A stretch of DNA of 32,024 bases from JBAXRT01 sp037131065. GTDB taxonomy: Bacteria; Bacteroidota; Bacteroidia; Bacteroidales; FEN-979. Positions within the stretch are counted from its first letter, which is position 1, and every line of letters starts with the position of its first letter. The DNA is taken from positions 1 through 32,024 of the forward strand of contig JBAXRT010000016.1 in NCBI GenBank assembly GCA_037131065.1, given 5' to 3'. Shown here piece after piece: positions 15,283 to 24,416 of this stretch. The translations under genes were made by a program, and so were the position numbers. The notes under the pieces were generated by a model. It was not told the origin of the DNA, ran no database searches, and worked only from the letters and a program-made list of their open reading frames with translations.

Positions 15283-15372
15283 GTTTTATTCCTTAATCGG
15301 GATAACCCTAAAAAGGTGATACATCAAAAGAGATTATTTTCTCAGGAGTCCGGAACCAATTAAAAAATCGTG

Positions 15373-15380
15373 TAGGTTTG
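15373..15380 (+). promoter_or_regulatory. Possible -7 promoter box for the ABC transporter gene
   Basis: TAGGTTTG matches TAnnTTTG and lies 17 bases before the GTG start at 15398. No good -33 TTG is seen. A transcript from here would have a very short leader. Confidence 0.3.
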
Positions 15381-15397
15381 ATCAAAAATTACCCCGG

Positions 15398-17122
15398 GTG
15401 GAGAAGCCTCCGTTATTATCGGTTGATGATCTGACCATTGCTTTCCGATCCGAAAACCAGGAGACCAGAGCGACGGATCAGATCTCTTTTCATCTCGGCT
15501 CATCTGAAACGCTCGGGATTGTTGGTGAATCAGGCTCGGGGAAGACCGTTACAGCCCTCTCCATCCTGAGGTTGCTGCCTTCGCCACCAGCCAAAGTTTT
15601 ATCTGGACGTATTATTTTTAATGATAAAACGGAAGGGAAAAAAAATATTCTTTCGCTTTCGGAAGAGGAGATGCGGAAAATCCGCGGGAGAAAAATTTCG
15701 ATGATCTTCCAGGAGCCGATGACCTCGCTGAATCCTGTTTTCACCTGCGGTGACCAGGTGGCCGAGATCCTCCGGCAACATCTCATCGTGAATAAAAGTG
15801 AAGCAAAAGAGAGGGTACTGGAGTTATTTCATGAAGTCAGGCTTCCCGAACCCCGCCGGGTTTTTGCAAAGTATCCCCATGAATTGTCGGGCGGGCAGAA
15901 ACAGCGTGTGATGATCGCCATGGCCATTGCCTGCAGCCCCGGCATTCTCATTGCCGATGAACCCACTACGGCTCTCGATGTGACAGTTCAGAAGACCATT
16001 CTGGAATTACTTCAACGGCTGCAGGATGAACGAAAAATGAGCATTCTCTTTATCACGCATGATCTGGGGCTCATTTCTAGTTTTGCCCGGCGGGTTGTAG
16101 TTATGTACAAGGGGAAAGTTGTTGAAGAGGGGGAGGTCGGAAATATATTCAAAAATCCGCAGCACAGGTATACCCAAGGGCTCATTGCCTGCAGGCCGCC
16201 GCTCAGCGCCAGGCTCCGGCGCCTTCCCATGGTAGAGGATTTCATAAATGGAATGGGCGGAGAGGTACAGGTAATAAGTCCAAAAGAGAGAGAAGCCGAA
16301 CACGGCAGGATCTATGCCTCAGAACCGGTCCTAAAAGTCGCCGGACTTGGAAAAAAGTTTCATCAGCATCCGGTTTCCTTTTTTAAGAAAGAGAACCAGC
16401 ACAGGGTTTTAAGCAACATTGCACTTTCGGTATTTCAGGGTGAGACCCTTGGAATCGTAGGTGAATCAGGGAGCGGAAAAACTACGCTAGCCAGAACCAT
16501 GCTTGAACTGATACCCCCTTCGGAGGGAAGCATCCTGTATCTTGAGACGGAGATAACTACACTGAACAGGGAGAATCTGAAAAAACTCAGAAAGGATCTT
16601 CAGATCATTTTTCAGGACCCCTATTCCTCTCTGAATCCCCGACGCACGATCGGTGCGGCCATTATGGAGCCAATGGTGGTTCACAAAATACTAAGGAACA
16701 ACGCTGAAAGGAGAGCGGAAACAATCCGGCTGCTTCGGCAGGTAGGCCTGGAGCCTCATCATTTCGACCGTTATCCTCATGAATTCTCCGGTGGTCAGCG
16801 GCAGAGGATCTGTATTGCAAGGGCCATTGCAGTCCGGCCCAGGCTGATCATTTGTGATGAACCGGTTTCTGCCCTTGATGTTTCGATCCAGGCACAGGTT
16901 CTGAACCTGCTTAATGATCTGAAATCACAGCTTGGGCTGACCTATATTTTCATTTCCCACGACCTGTCTGTTGTAAAATACATGGCAGACCGCCTGATTG
17001 TAATGAAGGAGGGGAAGATCGTTGAGATGGGAGATGCCGATCAGATCTATAAAAATCCCCGGGAGGAATACACCAGGTTACTGCTTGAGGCAATACCCGG
17101 GCAAAAATCTAAAGAACCATGA
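15398..17122 (+). CDS. Double-ATPase ABC transporter subunit, oligopeptide/dipeptide type (DppD-DppF fusion)
   Basis: The 574-residue protein has two full ABC ATPase domains, similar to OppD-OppF or YejF. Walker A loops (GESGSGKT) lie near residues 43-50 and 356-363. Signature motifs are LSGGQKQR in the first and FSGGQRQR in the second half, followed by Walker B segments ILIADEP and LIICDEP. Each half ends with the oligopeptide-type extension (the first carries YTQGLIACRPP). The family energises uptake of peptides, nickel or microcins together with two permeases and a binding protein, none of which is encoded nearby. The GTG start is chosen because the first beta strand begins at once; no in-frame ATG lies upstream. 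The stop overlaps the rnr start by four bases (ATGA), so translation is coupled. Confidence 0.92.
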   Translation: MEKPPLLSVDDLTIAFRSENQETRATDQISFHLGSSETLGIVGESGSGKTVTALSILRLLPSPPAKVLSGRIIFNDKTEGKKNILSLSEEEMRKIRGRKISMIFQEPMTSLNPVFTCGDQVAEILRQHLIVNKSEAKERVLELFHEVRLPEPRRVFAKYPHELSGGQKQRVMIAMAIACSPGILIADEPTTALDVTVQKTILELLQRLQDERKMSILFITHDLGLISSFARRVVVMYKGKVVEEGEVGNIFKNPQHRYTQGLIACRPPLSARLRRLPMVEDFINGMGGEVQVISPKEREAEHGRIYASEPVLKVAGLGKKFHQHPVSFFKKENQHRVLSNIALSVFQGETLGIVGESGSGKTTLARTMLELIPPSEGSILYLETEITTLNRENLKKLRKDLQIIFQDPYSSLNPRRTIGAAIMEPMVVHKILRNNAERRAETIRLLRQVGLEPHHFDRYPHEFSGGQRQRICIARAIAVRPRLIICDEPVSALDVSIQAQVLNLLNDLKSQLGLTYIFISHDLSVVKYMADRLIVMKEGKIVEMGDADQIYKNPREEYTRLLLEAIPGQKSKEP

Positions 17123-19299
17123 ATAAGAAAAAGGGAAAAAGCATTTCGAGAAATGATGCCAACACTTTTGTAAGGTCAGTGCTTGAGGTTTTTCAGAACA
17201 ATCCTTCAAGCGGTTTCAATTACAAACAGGTTGCCGGCCGCCTGGGTATTTCGGACAGAGGCAGCAAAGATCTGATCAAACTGATCATTGAACAACTTTG
17301 CACAGGGGAGGATCTGATCAGGACCGACAGGGGAAAATTCAGGATCAACCAGGAGAGCGCAAGGTTCAGGAAGGAGCACAAAAGTCTGATCACAGGGGTA
17401 GTTGATATGAAACAAACCGGGAAGGCTTATCTGATCCCGGAGGACAAAACCGAGGATGTTTTCATTGCTGCCGGAAACACGCACCATGCGCTGAACGGGG
17501 ATGTTGTAAAGGTTCACCTGTTCCCTGCCCGCAAGGGTCATAAAAGGGAAGGGGAAGTTGCTGAGATCCTGAAAAGGAAAAAGAGCCAATTTGTCGGCAC
17601 CATAGAGTTATCGAAAAAGTTTGCCTTCCTGTTGCCCGACAATCCTTCGATGCCGGTGCATATTTTCATTCCCCTGAGCGAGTTAAACGGGGCAAAGCAC
17701 GGACAAAAAGTGGTGGCTGTCATAACCGAATGGCCGGCCCAGGCTGAAAATCCTTTCGGGAAGGTAACCCAGGTCCTGGGCAGGCCCGGTGAGGACCAGG
17801 TAGAGATGCAATCAATCCTGGCCGAAAGCGAGTTTCCCCTCTCATTTTCTCCCAGGTCGGAAAAAGAAGCAGCGGGCATCCCTTATGAGATCCCCGAAGC
17901 TGAGGCCAGGAACCGAAAGGATTTTCGTGAAACCCTTACCATCACCATCGATCCAGAGGACGCCAAAGACTTTGACGATGCCGTATCGCTGAAGAAATTG
18001 TCCAATGGTCACTGGGAGGTGGGTGTACATATTGCGGATGTGTCGTATTATGTGAAGCCCGGGTCGGCCATTGACGAAGAGGCTTACGACAGGGGGACCT
18101 CCATCTACATGGTTGGCCGAACTGTTCCCATGTTGCCGGAACGTCTGTCGAACGAAGTGTGTTCTCTCCAGCCGAATAAGGACCGGTTATGTTTTTCGGC
18201 CGTTTTCGAGATGGATAAAACCGGAAAGATATTTTCGGAGTGGTTTGGGAAGAGTATTATTCATTCAGACCGGAGATTCTCCTATGAAGAGGTACAGGCG
18301 ATTATTGAATCGGGAAGCGGTGATTATGCGCAGGAGATCGCAGTGCTGAATGAGATTGCCACAAAACTTCGGGAGGAGCGTATGAGAAAGGGGTCTATCA
18401 ATTTTGAAACTGAAGAGGTCAGGTTCAAACTTGATGAAAAGGGGAGGCCGCTTTCCATTTACATTCGCGAAATGAAAGAGGCCAACAAGCTGATTGAGGA
18501 TTTCATGCTTCTCGCTAACCGGAAAGTAGCTGAATGGGTTAACAGGCATAAGGAAAACGGGGCGGTCAGGACCTTTGTTTACCGTGTGCATGACACACCG
18601 ACCCCGGAAAAACTGGAAACCTTTACCCAGTTTATCGGCAGGCTCGGGTACAAGATAAATATGACTTCGCAGAAAAACCTGGCCCAGTCGTTTAACAAGC
18701 TTTTTCAGGAGATCAAAGGGACAGGGGCAGAGAATGTGATCGAAACAGTGGCCATCCGGACCATGGCCAAAGCATTTTACTCGACGGACAACTTCGGCCA
18801 TTACGGACTCTCATTCCCGTATTACACCCATTTTACCTCCCCGATCAGGAGATATCCCGACCTGATGGCGCATCGCCTGTTTTTTGATTATCTCAATGGA
18901 TCTAAATCGGCATCAAAGGAAGGATATGAAGTCATGTGTGTTCATTCTTCCGACATGGAGAGAAGGGCGACCGATGCGGAAAGGATGTCGGTTAAATACA
19001 AACAGGCAGAATATATGCTGGATAAAATCGGACAGGAGTTCGACGGGTTGATCTCGGGAGTGAGCAAGTGGGGTCTCTTTGTTGAAATCATCGGGACGCA
19101 ATGCGAAGGCATGGTCCGGTTAAGGGACCTGGATGACGATTATTATTATCTGGATGAAGAGAATTTCCAAGTTATTGGTCAGCGATACGGCGACCGTTTG
19201 AAATTAGGGGAAAAAGTAAGAATCCGTGTAAAGCGGATTGATCTCGCAAGAAAGCAGATGGATTATGATCTTATCAGGCCAATTTCCTTTTCTCGATAA
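17119..19299 (+). CDS. rnr: Ribonuclease R (3'-5' exoribonuclease, RNB family)
   Basis: The 726-residue protein has an N-terminal winged helix (about 15-80), two cold-shock-like OB domains, and the RNB catalytic domain with the acidic active site IDPEDAKDFDDA at about residues 277-288. A C-terminal S1 RNA-binding domain (about 640-725, with GLISGVSKWGLFVEI) completes it. RNase R degrades structured RNA processively from the 3' end and takes part in rRNA quality control. The ATG overlaps the stop of the ABC gene (ATGA). The 3' end overlaps the convergent LytTR regulator by 26 bases. Domain order and length are normal and no catalytic residue is missing. Confidence 0.95.
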   Translation: MNKKKGKSISRNDANTFVRSVLEVFQNNPSSGFNYKQVAGRLGISDRGSKDLIKLIIEQLCTGEDLIRTDRGKFRINQESARFRKEHKSLITGVVDMKQTGKAYLIPEDKTEDVFIAAGNTHHALNGDVVKVHLFPARKGHKREGEVAEILKRKKSQFVGTIELSKKFAFLLPDNPSMPVHIFIPLSELNGAKHGQKVVAVITEWPAQAENPFGKVTQVLGRPGEDQVEMQSILAESEFPLSFSPRSEKEAAGIPYEIPEAEARNRKDFRETLTITIDPEDAKDFDDAVSLKKLSNGHWEVGVHIADVSYYVKPGSAIDEEAYDRGTSIYMVGRTVPMLPERLSNEVCSLQPNKDRLCFSAVFEMDKTGKIFSEWFGKSIIHSDRRFSYEEVQAIIESGSGDYAQEIAVLNEIATKLREERMRKGSINFETEEVRFKLDEKGRPLSIYIREMKEANKLIEDFMLLANRKVAEWVNRHKENGAVRTFVYRVHDTPTPEKLETFTQFIGRLGYKINMTSQKNLAQSFNKLFQEIKGTGAENVIETVAIRTMAKAFYSTDNFGHYGLSFPYYTHFTSPIRRYPDLMAHRLFFDYLNGSKSASKEGYEVMCVHSSDMERRATDAERMSVKYKQAEYMLDKIGQEFDGLISGVSKWGLFVEIIGTQCEGMVRLRDLDDDYYYLDEENFQVIGQRYGDRLKLGEKVRIRVKRIDLARKQMDYDLIRPISFSR

Positions 19300-20008
19300 G
19301 ATCAAAGAATGATTTGTGATAGGTCTCGCTGACGGGGATGTATTTATCACCGATCTTGATCCTGTTCCTCTCGATGGAGTCGATCTTGTCAAGGGCAATA
19401 TAAAAGGATTTGTGAACCCTGAAAAATTGTGATTCGGGAAGTATCTCATCAATCCTCTTGGCATTCATCAGGCTCATGATTCGTTTATTTAACGTAACAA
19501 TCCGCCAATAATCTCCCATTCCTTCTATGTATAGCACATCGGAGAAAAAAACCTTTTCCATCCTGGTTTCCGTTTTGACAAAGAAAAAATCCTCTTTTTT
19601 CTGGGCCGCGACAGGGGCGCTTTCGGTTTTTGACGTTTTTTTCGATTCATTCTGCATCCGTTCGCAGACCTTATCCACTCCCCTGATGAACCGTTCAAAG
19701 GAGATGGGCTTAAGCATGTAGTCGACCACATCAAGTTCGAATCCCTGGACCGCGTACTCATCGAAGGCAGTGGTAAAAATGACAAAAGGCCGGTATTTAA
19801 GCGCATTCAGCAACTGGATCCCGGTAAGATCCTCCATCTGGATATCCAGGAATAGAAGATCCACTTTGTTGTTCCTGATGAAATCAATTGATTCAATAGC
19901 GTTATCAAAGGTTTTCATCAAATTCAAAAAAGGAACCTTTGTGGCGTAATCCCGGATGATATCGAGGGCCAGGGGTTCATCATCAATGGCAATGCAGTTG
20001 ATTTTCAT
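19274..20008 (-). CDS. LytTR-family response regulator
   Basis: This 244-residue two-component regulator has a receiver domain (about 1-120) with the acidic pair DDEP (9-12), phosphoacceptor Asp55 in LLFLDIQM, a conserved Thr in FTTAFDEYAV, and Lys in YMLKPISF. A linker rich in Lys, Ser and Ala leads to a LytTR DNA-binding domain (about 145-240, with VLYIEGMGDYWRIV and FRVHKSFYIAL). Regulators of this family bind paired direct repeats. The cognate kinase gene lies upstream on the same strand, separated by 85 bases that contain a short inverted repeat. The target genes are unknown. The gene overlaps the end of rnr, which is convergent. Confidence 0.95.
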   Translation of the reverse strand: MKINCIAIDDEPLALDIIRDYATKVPFLNLMKTFDNAIESIDFIRNNKVDLLFLDIQMEDLTGIQLLNALKYRPFVIFTTAFDEYAVQGFELDVVDYMLKPISFERFIRGVDKVCERMQNESKKTSKTESAPVAAQKKEDFFFVKTETRMEKVFFSDVLYIEGMGDYWRIVTLNKRIMSLMNAKRIDEILPESQFFRVHKSFYIALDKIDSIERNRIKIGDKYIPVSETYHKSFFDLIEKRKLA

Positions 20009-20040
20009 GTGTTAATGATTTTTAAGTAATGGTCACATGG

Positions 20041-20093
20041 AATATCCATTATTATCATCCACGGTTTGCATGAACGATGTTTGTATGGATATT
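20041..20093. repeat. Short inverted repeat between LytS and LytTR genes
   Basis: AATATCCAT (20041-20049) and its complement ATGGATATT (20085-20093) flank 35 bases. The right arm touches the kinase stop codon. Inside the loop, GTTTGCATG (20064-20072) and GTTTGTATG (20079-20087) form a one-mismatch direct repeat with a 15-base period, similar in layout to LytTR-type binding sites. Function is unproven. Confidence 0.35.
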
Positions 20094-21116
20094 TCATACC
20101 GATTCAAGTATTAATTTTACATGATACATATCCTTATCTTCCCAGGTTTCAAGTGTATGTTTGCCTGGGAATAGCAACTCTAGGCGACGGCGTACATTGT
20201 TAAGACCGATGCCCCTGACATGGTTGGGTGACACCTCCATGTTTTTCTTAAGGTAATTGGAAATTTCGAAGTTGATCCTGCCGGGTTCTGCATTGAGAGA
20301 TATGATGATCCCGGGAGAGGGAGCACTTTTGCTTCCATGTTTGAAGGCGTTTTCTACAAAAGGAATAAGAAGCATCGGAATAATGGTTCGCCCTTCGAGG
20401 GAACCACGGATGGTCAGAGAAACAAAATCTTTCTGTCTTGTACGCAACTGCTGAAGCTCGATAAAACTCTTCAGATACTCAATCTCTTTTTCAAGGAGCA
20501 CCTTATCGGCTGCTGCATCAAACAGCATATATCTCATGATGGCCGACATTTTCATGACAGCGGCCGGAGCATCATCTGATTTCTTGTATACAAGGGAATA
20601 GATATTATTCAGCGTATTGAATAAAAAATGGGGATTGACTTGTGAGCGCAGTAAAGCAAGTTCGCTGGTCTGATTCTGAAGCAAGAGTTCCGACCTCAGC
20701 TTTTGTGAATCAAACCATCCAATGGCGAGTCGAATGAGAAATGCATAAGTACTGAGAATGATGACAAGGCGGACTGAGTTTAACCACCAGCTGCCGGAGA
20801 GTACAACCATCTTGCTTTCAGGCGTAGAAACCAAATATTTCCAGAAGGAAAACTCAAGGCCCACCCTCACAGGAACAAGGGCAGCAAGGAGTGCGACCCC
20901 AAGGAAAAGCCCCAGGATTTTATTTTTTAAAGAGAGAAGAAGAGGAACGCACAGGTAGACCGCATAAAAGGTCAATACGGCAAGTGAGACATAATCAATA
21001 ATGTCAAGGTAATAATTTTTATCAATCCCCTTGTTGATATAGTAAGGGAAGAGCGCCTGGTTTATAATATAAATCCAGAAAAATACATGAACCAATATTT
21101 TAGAGCGCTTCTTCAT
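20094..21116 (-). CDS. LytS-type sensor histidine kinase
   Basis: The 340-residue protein has four predicted N-terminal membrane helices (to about residue 135), a short coiled linker, and a His_kinase domain with phosphoacceptor His163 in QVNPHFLFNTLNNIYSL. A GHKL ATPase follows, with the N box PFVENAFKHGS and a GIGLNNVRRRLELLF segment. There is no periplasmic sensor domain of note, so the membrane region probably does the sensing. Kinases of this layout pair with LytTR regulators, and one is encoded directly downstream. A second, separate pair of the same type lies at the right end of the window. No clear promoter was found in the 90 bases upstream. Confidence 0.93.
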   Translation of the reverse strand: MKKRSKILVHVFFWIYIINQALFPYYINKGIDKNYYLDIIDYVSLAVLTFYAVYLCVPLLLSLKNKILGLFLGVALLAALVPVRVGLEFSFWKYLVSTPESKMVVLSGSWWLNSVRLVIILSTYAFLIRLAIGWFDSQKLRSELLLQNQTSELALLRSQVNPHFLFNTLNNIYSLVYKKSDDAPAAVMKMSAIMRYMLFDAAADKVLLEKEIEYLKSFIELQQLRTRQKDFVSLTIRGSLEGRTIIPMLLIPFVENAFKHGSKSAPSPGIIISLNAEPGRINFEISNYLKKNMEVSPNHVRGIGLNNVRRRLELLFPGKHTLETWEDKDMYHVKLILESV

Positions 21117-21205
21117 CCTGTTACGAAATGAAATTCGCAGCCAAATTACAAAAAGAAAAAACGATAATCCTAATTATAAGTAGACTAATCGATTGGAAAT
21201 GCTTT

Positions 21206-21364
21206 TTATTCGCCAACTCTACGAAAATGGTCGATGAAAAAAGCAACCGGAATTTCCTTTTCATTTTTAATGGTTAATTTTATTCCGGTTTGTTTTTCAA
21301 AGGCTCCGGTGATGATATAATCGAGAGAAACCCGTGAATGACCGAAAATTTTTTTAGCCAGTTT
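21206..21364 (-). pseudogene. Orphan coding remnant of about 52 codons
   Basis: On the minus strand a frame open from a stop at 21365-21367 to TAA at 21206-21208 encodes 52 residues with gene-like composition, including KKIFGHSRVSLDYIITGAF and a closing VAFFIDHFRRVGE. It has no ATG, GTG or TTG start at its beginning and looks like the last part of a lost gene. I do not recognise the family. The 294-base gap between the LytS and M16 genes otherwise shows only A/T-rich sequence. It may be chance, but the lack of internal stops and the charge pattern favour decay of a real gene. Confidence 0.35.
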
Positions 21365-21410
21365 TTATAAACATTACTTTCATTTGGATGTTAATTAATC
21401 TATTATTGCC

Positions 21411-24400
21411 ATGAAAAACGCCGCAACTATTAAACGTAACCGGTTAAATACGGTTCTTCAACTAACAGTTATCATCATGATATCATCCGTTATTTCTTCA
21501 GGATGCCAGAAACAGACCGACTACCACGGATTCAGGCTGATCGAAAAACGATTTGTAAAAGAGGTCAATGCAGATTGCTATTATCTGGAACACCTCAAAA
21601 GCGGTGCAAGGGTATTAAAGATCGCTAACGACGATCCGAACAAGACATTCAGCATTGCCTTCAAGACTTTTCCGGAATCGGACAACGGGGCGCCACACAT
21701 CCTGGAACATGCCGTGCTCAACGGTTCAAAAAATTTCCCGGTAAAAAGTCCTTTTGATGTACTGAGCAAGGGATCCCTTAATACTTTTATCAATGCCTTT
21801 ACATCCAAGGATTTTACCATGTACCCGGTTGCCAGCATGAATGAGAAGGATTATTACAACCTGATGCATGTTTATCTGGATGCAGTTTTTAACCCACTGA
21901 TATACCAGGACTCCCGGATCCTCAAGCAGGAGGGCTGGCATTACGAGCTGACGGATAAAAGCGGACCGGTTGAATACAAGGGGGTTGTTTATAACGAGAT
22001 GAAGGGAGCATTTTCAAATCCCACAAGGGAGTTGTGGTACCAGATATTTAAAAATCTATTCCCGGAAAACAATTACGGGTTTGAATCCGGGGGATATCCG
22101 CCGGCCATCCCGACCCTGGACCAGGAGAAGTTCATCCAGTTCCATAAAAAATATTATCACCCTGAGAACTCCTATATTTTTCTGTATGGAGATTCGGATC
22201 TTGAAAAGGAGCTATCCTTCATTGATTCGGCCTATCTTTCGGCGTATGTAAAGGAAAGTAACCGTGCAACAATCAAGGACCAGGCTCCATTCGCCGCAAG
22301 GAAAGACACCACCTGCTGGTACTCCGTGCTGGAAGGGTCAGATACTGATAACCAGACCTACCTGACCCTGAACTGGGTTGCGGGACACAATACCGACCAG
22401 GCGTTGAATATGTCGCTCGATATTTTGTGCGAGACGCTGGTGAACCAGGAATCAGCCCCGGTCAGGCTTGCACTTCAGAAAGCCGGTATCGGCCAGGACG
22501 TTTCGGCTTCCGTGAGCAATTTTAAGCAAAATGTCATCCAGATCTCGGTACAGAATGCAAAATCAAGTGACAAAAACCGGTTCCTGGAGGTGGTTATGTC
22601 AACGCTGAAGGAGGTGGCGGCCAAGGGTTTTGATAAAAAGGAGGTCGAAGGAGTTATCAACCGCAAGGAGTTTCAGCTCAGGGAGGGGAATGATGCACAA
22701 AAGGGGCTTACCTATATCAATCAATCGCTTGGTCCCTGGTTTTTCTCAGATGATCCTTTTCTCGGCCTGGAATATGAAAAGCCACTGGCAGAGGTAAAGC
22801 AGTCTCTCACATCAGACTACCTGGAGAAAGTAATGGTTAAATATCTCATTGACAATCCACACGCCCTGTTGCTCGCACTCGAGCCAAAACCGGGGCTTGA
22901 TAAGGAAAAGTACCAGGTTGTGGAGAAGGAGCTGAAGTTCTATAAAGAAAAACTTACGTCTGACCAGATTTCCGGGCTGATCAGTGAGACACAGGGGCTG
23001 ATCGAATACCAAAAACGGGAAGACACGCCTGAAGCACTTGCCACGATTCCGATGCTTGACATCAAGGACATTGATCCCAAGGCCAGGTTTTATCCTGTTG
23101 AGGAGAAGACAGAGTCCTCCATTCCAGTCCTTTATCATGAAGAGTTTACCAATGGCGTGGTCTATATAAACTTCTATTTTGATCTACATGTGCTTCCCCA
23201 GGAGATGATTCCGTATGCCTCCCTGTTGTCAAATTTTATCGGGCTTCTCAATACTAAAGAGCGCAGCTTCGGGGAGATCAACCAACTGCTGAATATTCAT
23301 ACTGGCGGATTCTACACCAGCCTGAAAACCTACACCGAAGAGATGGACGACAACAGGCTGATGCCCAAGTTTGTATTTACTACGAAATCGATGAACAACA
23401 AAATGGGAAAGATGTTTGAGCTTGCTGCCGAAATTATCGAAAAGACGGACTATTCAGATACTGCCAGGTTAAAAACCCTGCTGGGCCGCTTACACTCGCA
23501 ATTGGACGCAGAAATGAAGGGGAACGGATATGCGGTGGCAAGCAGGAGGCTGCCCTCTTATTTCAGCAACCAGGGGATGTTCAGCGAGATTACCCGTGGT
23601 ATGGATTTTTACTGGTTCGTTTCGGATCTGACAAAGAATTTTGACAAAGAGAAAGAGAAGATCGTCGGAAACCTGAAACAAGCCGCCTCCATGCTTTTTT
23701 CAAAGCCGAACCTTGTGGTCGCCATCACCGGCGGGAGGCAGGACCTTGATCTTTTTGCTAAGAAAATACCTGCGCTGGAAAAGGCCCTTTCAAAATCTGA
23801 CACCAGAAAAAACGACTGGAATTTCAAAATGGAAAACCGAAAAGAGGGGATCATGGCTCCTTCCAAAGTACAATATGTCATCGACGGATATGATTATAAA
23901 AAACTCGGATATGCCTGGAATCCGAAGATGCGGGTGCTCAGCCAGATCCTTTCAACCGACTGGCTTCAGACCAGGATCAGGGTGATTGGCGGAGCCTATG
24001 GCGGATGGAGCTCGTTTTCAATGACCGGCACGGTCACTTTCAATTCTTACCGTGATCCCAACCTGAAAGAGACCATCTTAAATTATGATGCCACTCCGGA
24101 ATATCTTTCCGCTTTTAAGGCTGATCAAAAGGCCATGACCAGGTATATCATCGGAACGATTGCCGGGATAGATAGCCCGCTGACGGCTTCGGAGAAGGGC
24201 GAGCTTGCCGTGACCTATTACTTTAACAAGAGAAAGCCGGAGGCCATTCAATCTGACCGGGAAGCAGTCCTGTCAACAACACCGGAGGATATCCGGGGGT
24301 TTGCCCCGCTGGTAAAGAAGGTGCTTGACCAGAAATCAATCTGTGTTTATGGAAATGAAGAGATAATAACCAAAGAAAAAGAGCTTTTCAAGAACCTTGT

Positions 24401-24416
24401 AAAGATTGACCGATAA
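21411..24416 (+). CDS. M16C-family zinc metalloprotease, lipoprotein (PreP-like)
   Basis: This 1001-residue protease has a lipoprotein signal (VISSGC, Cys32) that anchors it in an envelope membrane. The zinc site is the inverted HXXEH motif HILEH (His96, Glu99, His100) with the third ligand Glu196 in VVYNEMKGA. The presence of both catalytic and non-catalytic halves in one chain, and the KSPFDVLSKGSLNTFINAFTS segment, place it in M16C with presequence protease and falcilysin. Such enzymes degrade unfolded peptides inside a closed chamber. Its substrate here may be imported or signal peptides in the periplasm. The 3' end overlaps the next gene by 11 bases if that gene starts at its TTG, so the two are probably coupled. 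No domain is truncated. Confidence 0.9.
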   Translation: MKNAATIKRNRLNTVLQLTVIIMISSVISSGCQKQTDYHGFRLIEKRFVKEVNADCYYLEHLKSGARVLKIANDDPNKTFSIAFKTFPESDNGAPHILEHAVLNGSKNFPVKSPFDVLSKGSLNTFINAFTSKDFTMYPVASMNEKDYYNLMHVYLDAVFNPLIYQDSRILKQEGWHYELTDKSGPVEYKGVVYNEMKGAFSNPTRELWYQIFKNLFPENNYGFESGGYPPAIPTLDQEKFIQFHKKYYHPENSYIFLYGDSDLEKELSFIDSAYLSAYVKESNRATIKDQAPFAARKDTTCWYSVLEGSDTDNQTYLTLNWVAGHNTDQALNMSLDILCETLVNQESAPVRLALQKAGIGQDVSASVSNFKQNVIQISVQNAKSSDKNRFLEVVMSTLKEVAAKGFDKKEVEGVINRKEFQLREGNDAQKGLTYINQSLGPWFFSDDPFLGLEYEKPLAEVKQSLTSDYLEKVMVKYLIDNPHALLLALEPKPGLDKEKYQVVEKELKFYKEKLTSDQISGLISETQGLIEYQKREDTPEALATIPMLDIKDIDPKARFYPVEEKTESSIPVLYHEEFTNGVVYINFYFDLHVLPQEMIPYASLLSNFIGLLNTKERSFGEINQLLNIHTGGFYTSLKTYTEEMDDNRLMPKFVFTTKSMNNKMGKMFELAAEIIEKTDYSDTARLKTLLGRLHSQLDAEMKGNGYAVASRRLPSYFSNQGMFSEITRGMDFYWFVSDLTKNFDKEKEKIVGNLKQAASMLFSKPNLVVAITGGRQDLDLFAKKIPALEKALSKSDTRKNDWNFKMENRKEGIMAPSKVQYVIDGYDYKKLGYAWNPKMRVLSQILSTDWLQTRIRVIGGAYGGWSSFSMTGTVTFNSYRDPNLKETILNYDATPEYLSAFKADQKAMTRYIIGTIAGIDSPLTASEKGELAVTYYFNKRKPEAIQSDREAVLSTTPEDIRGFAPLVKKVLDQKSICVYGNEEIITKEKELFKNLVKIDR

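Noticed and set aside
18265..18801. Minus-strand open frame of 178 codons
   Set aside because: It is antisense to the RNB domain of rnr and has no recognisable domain.
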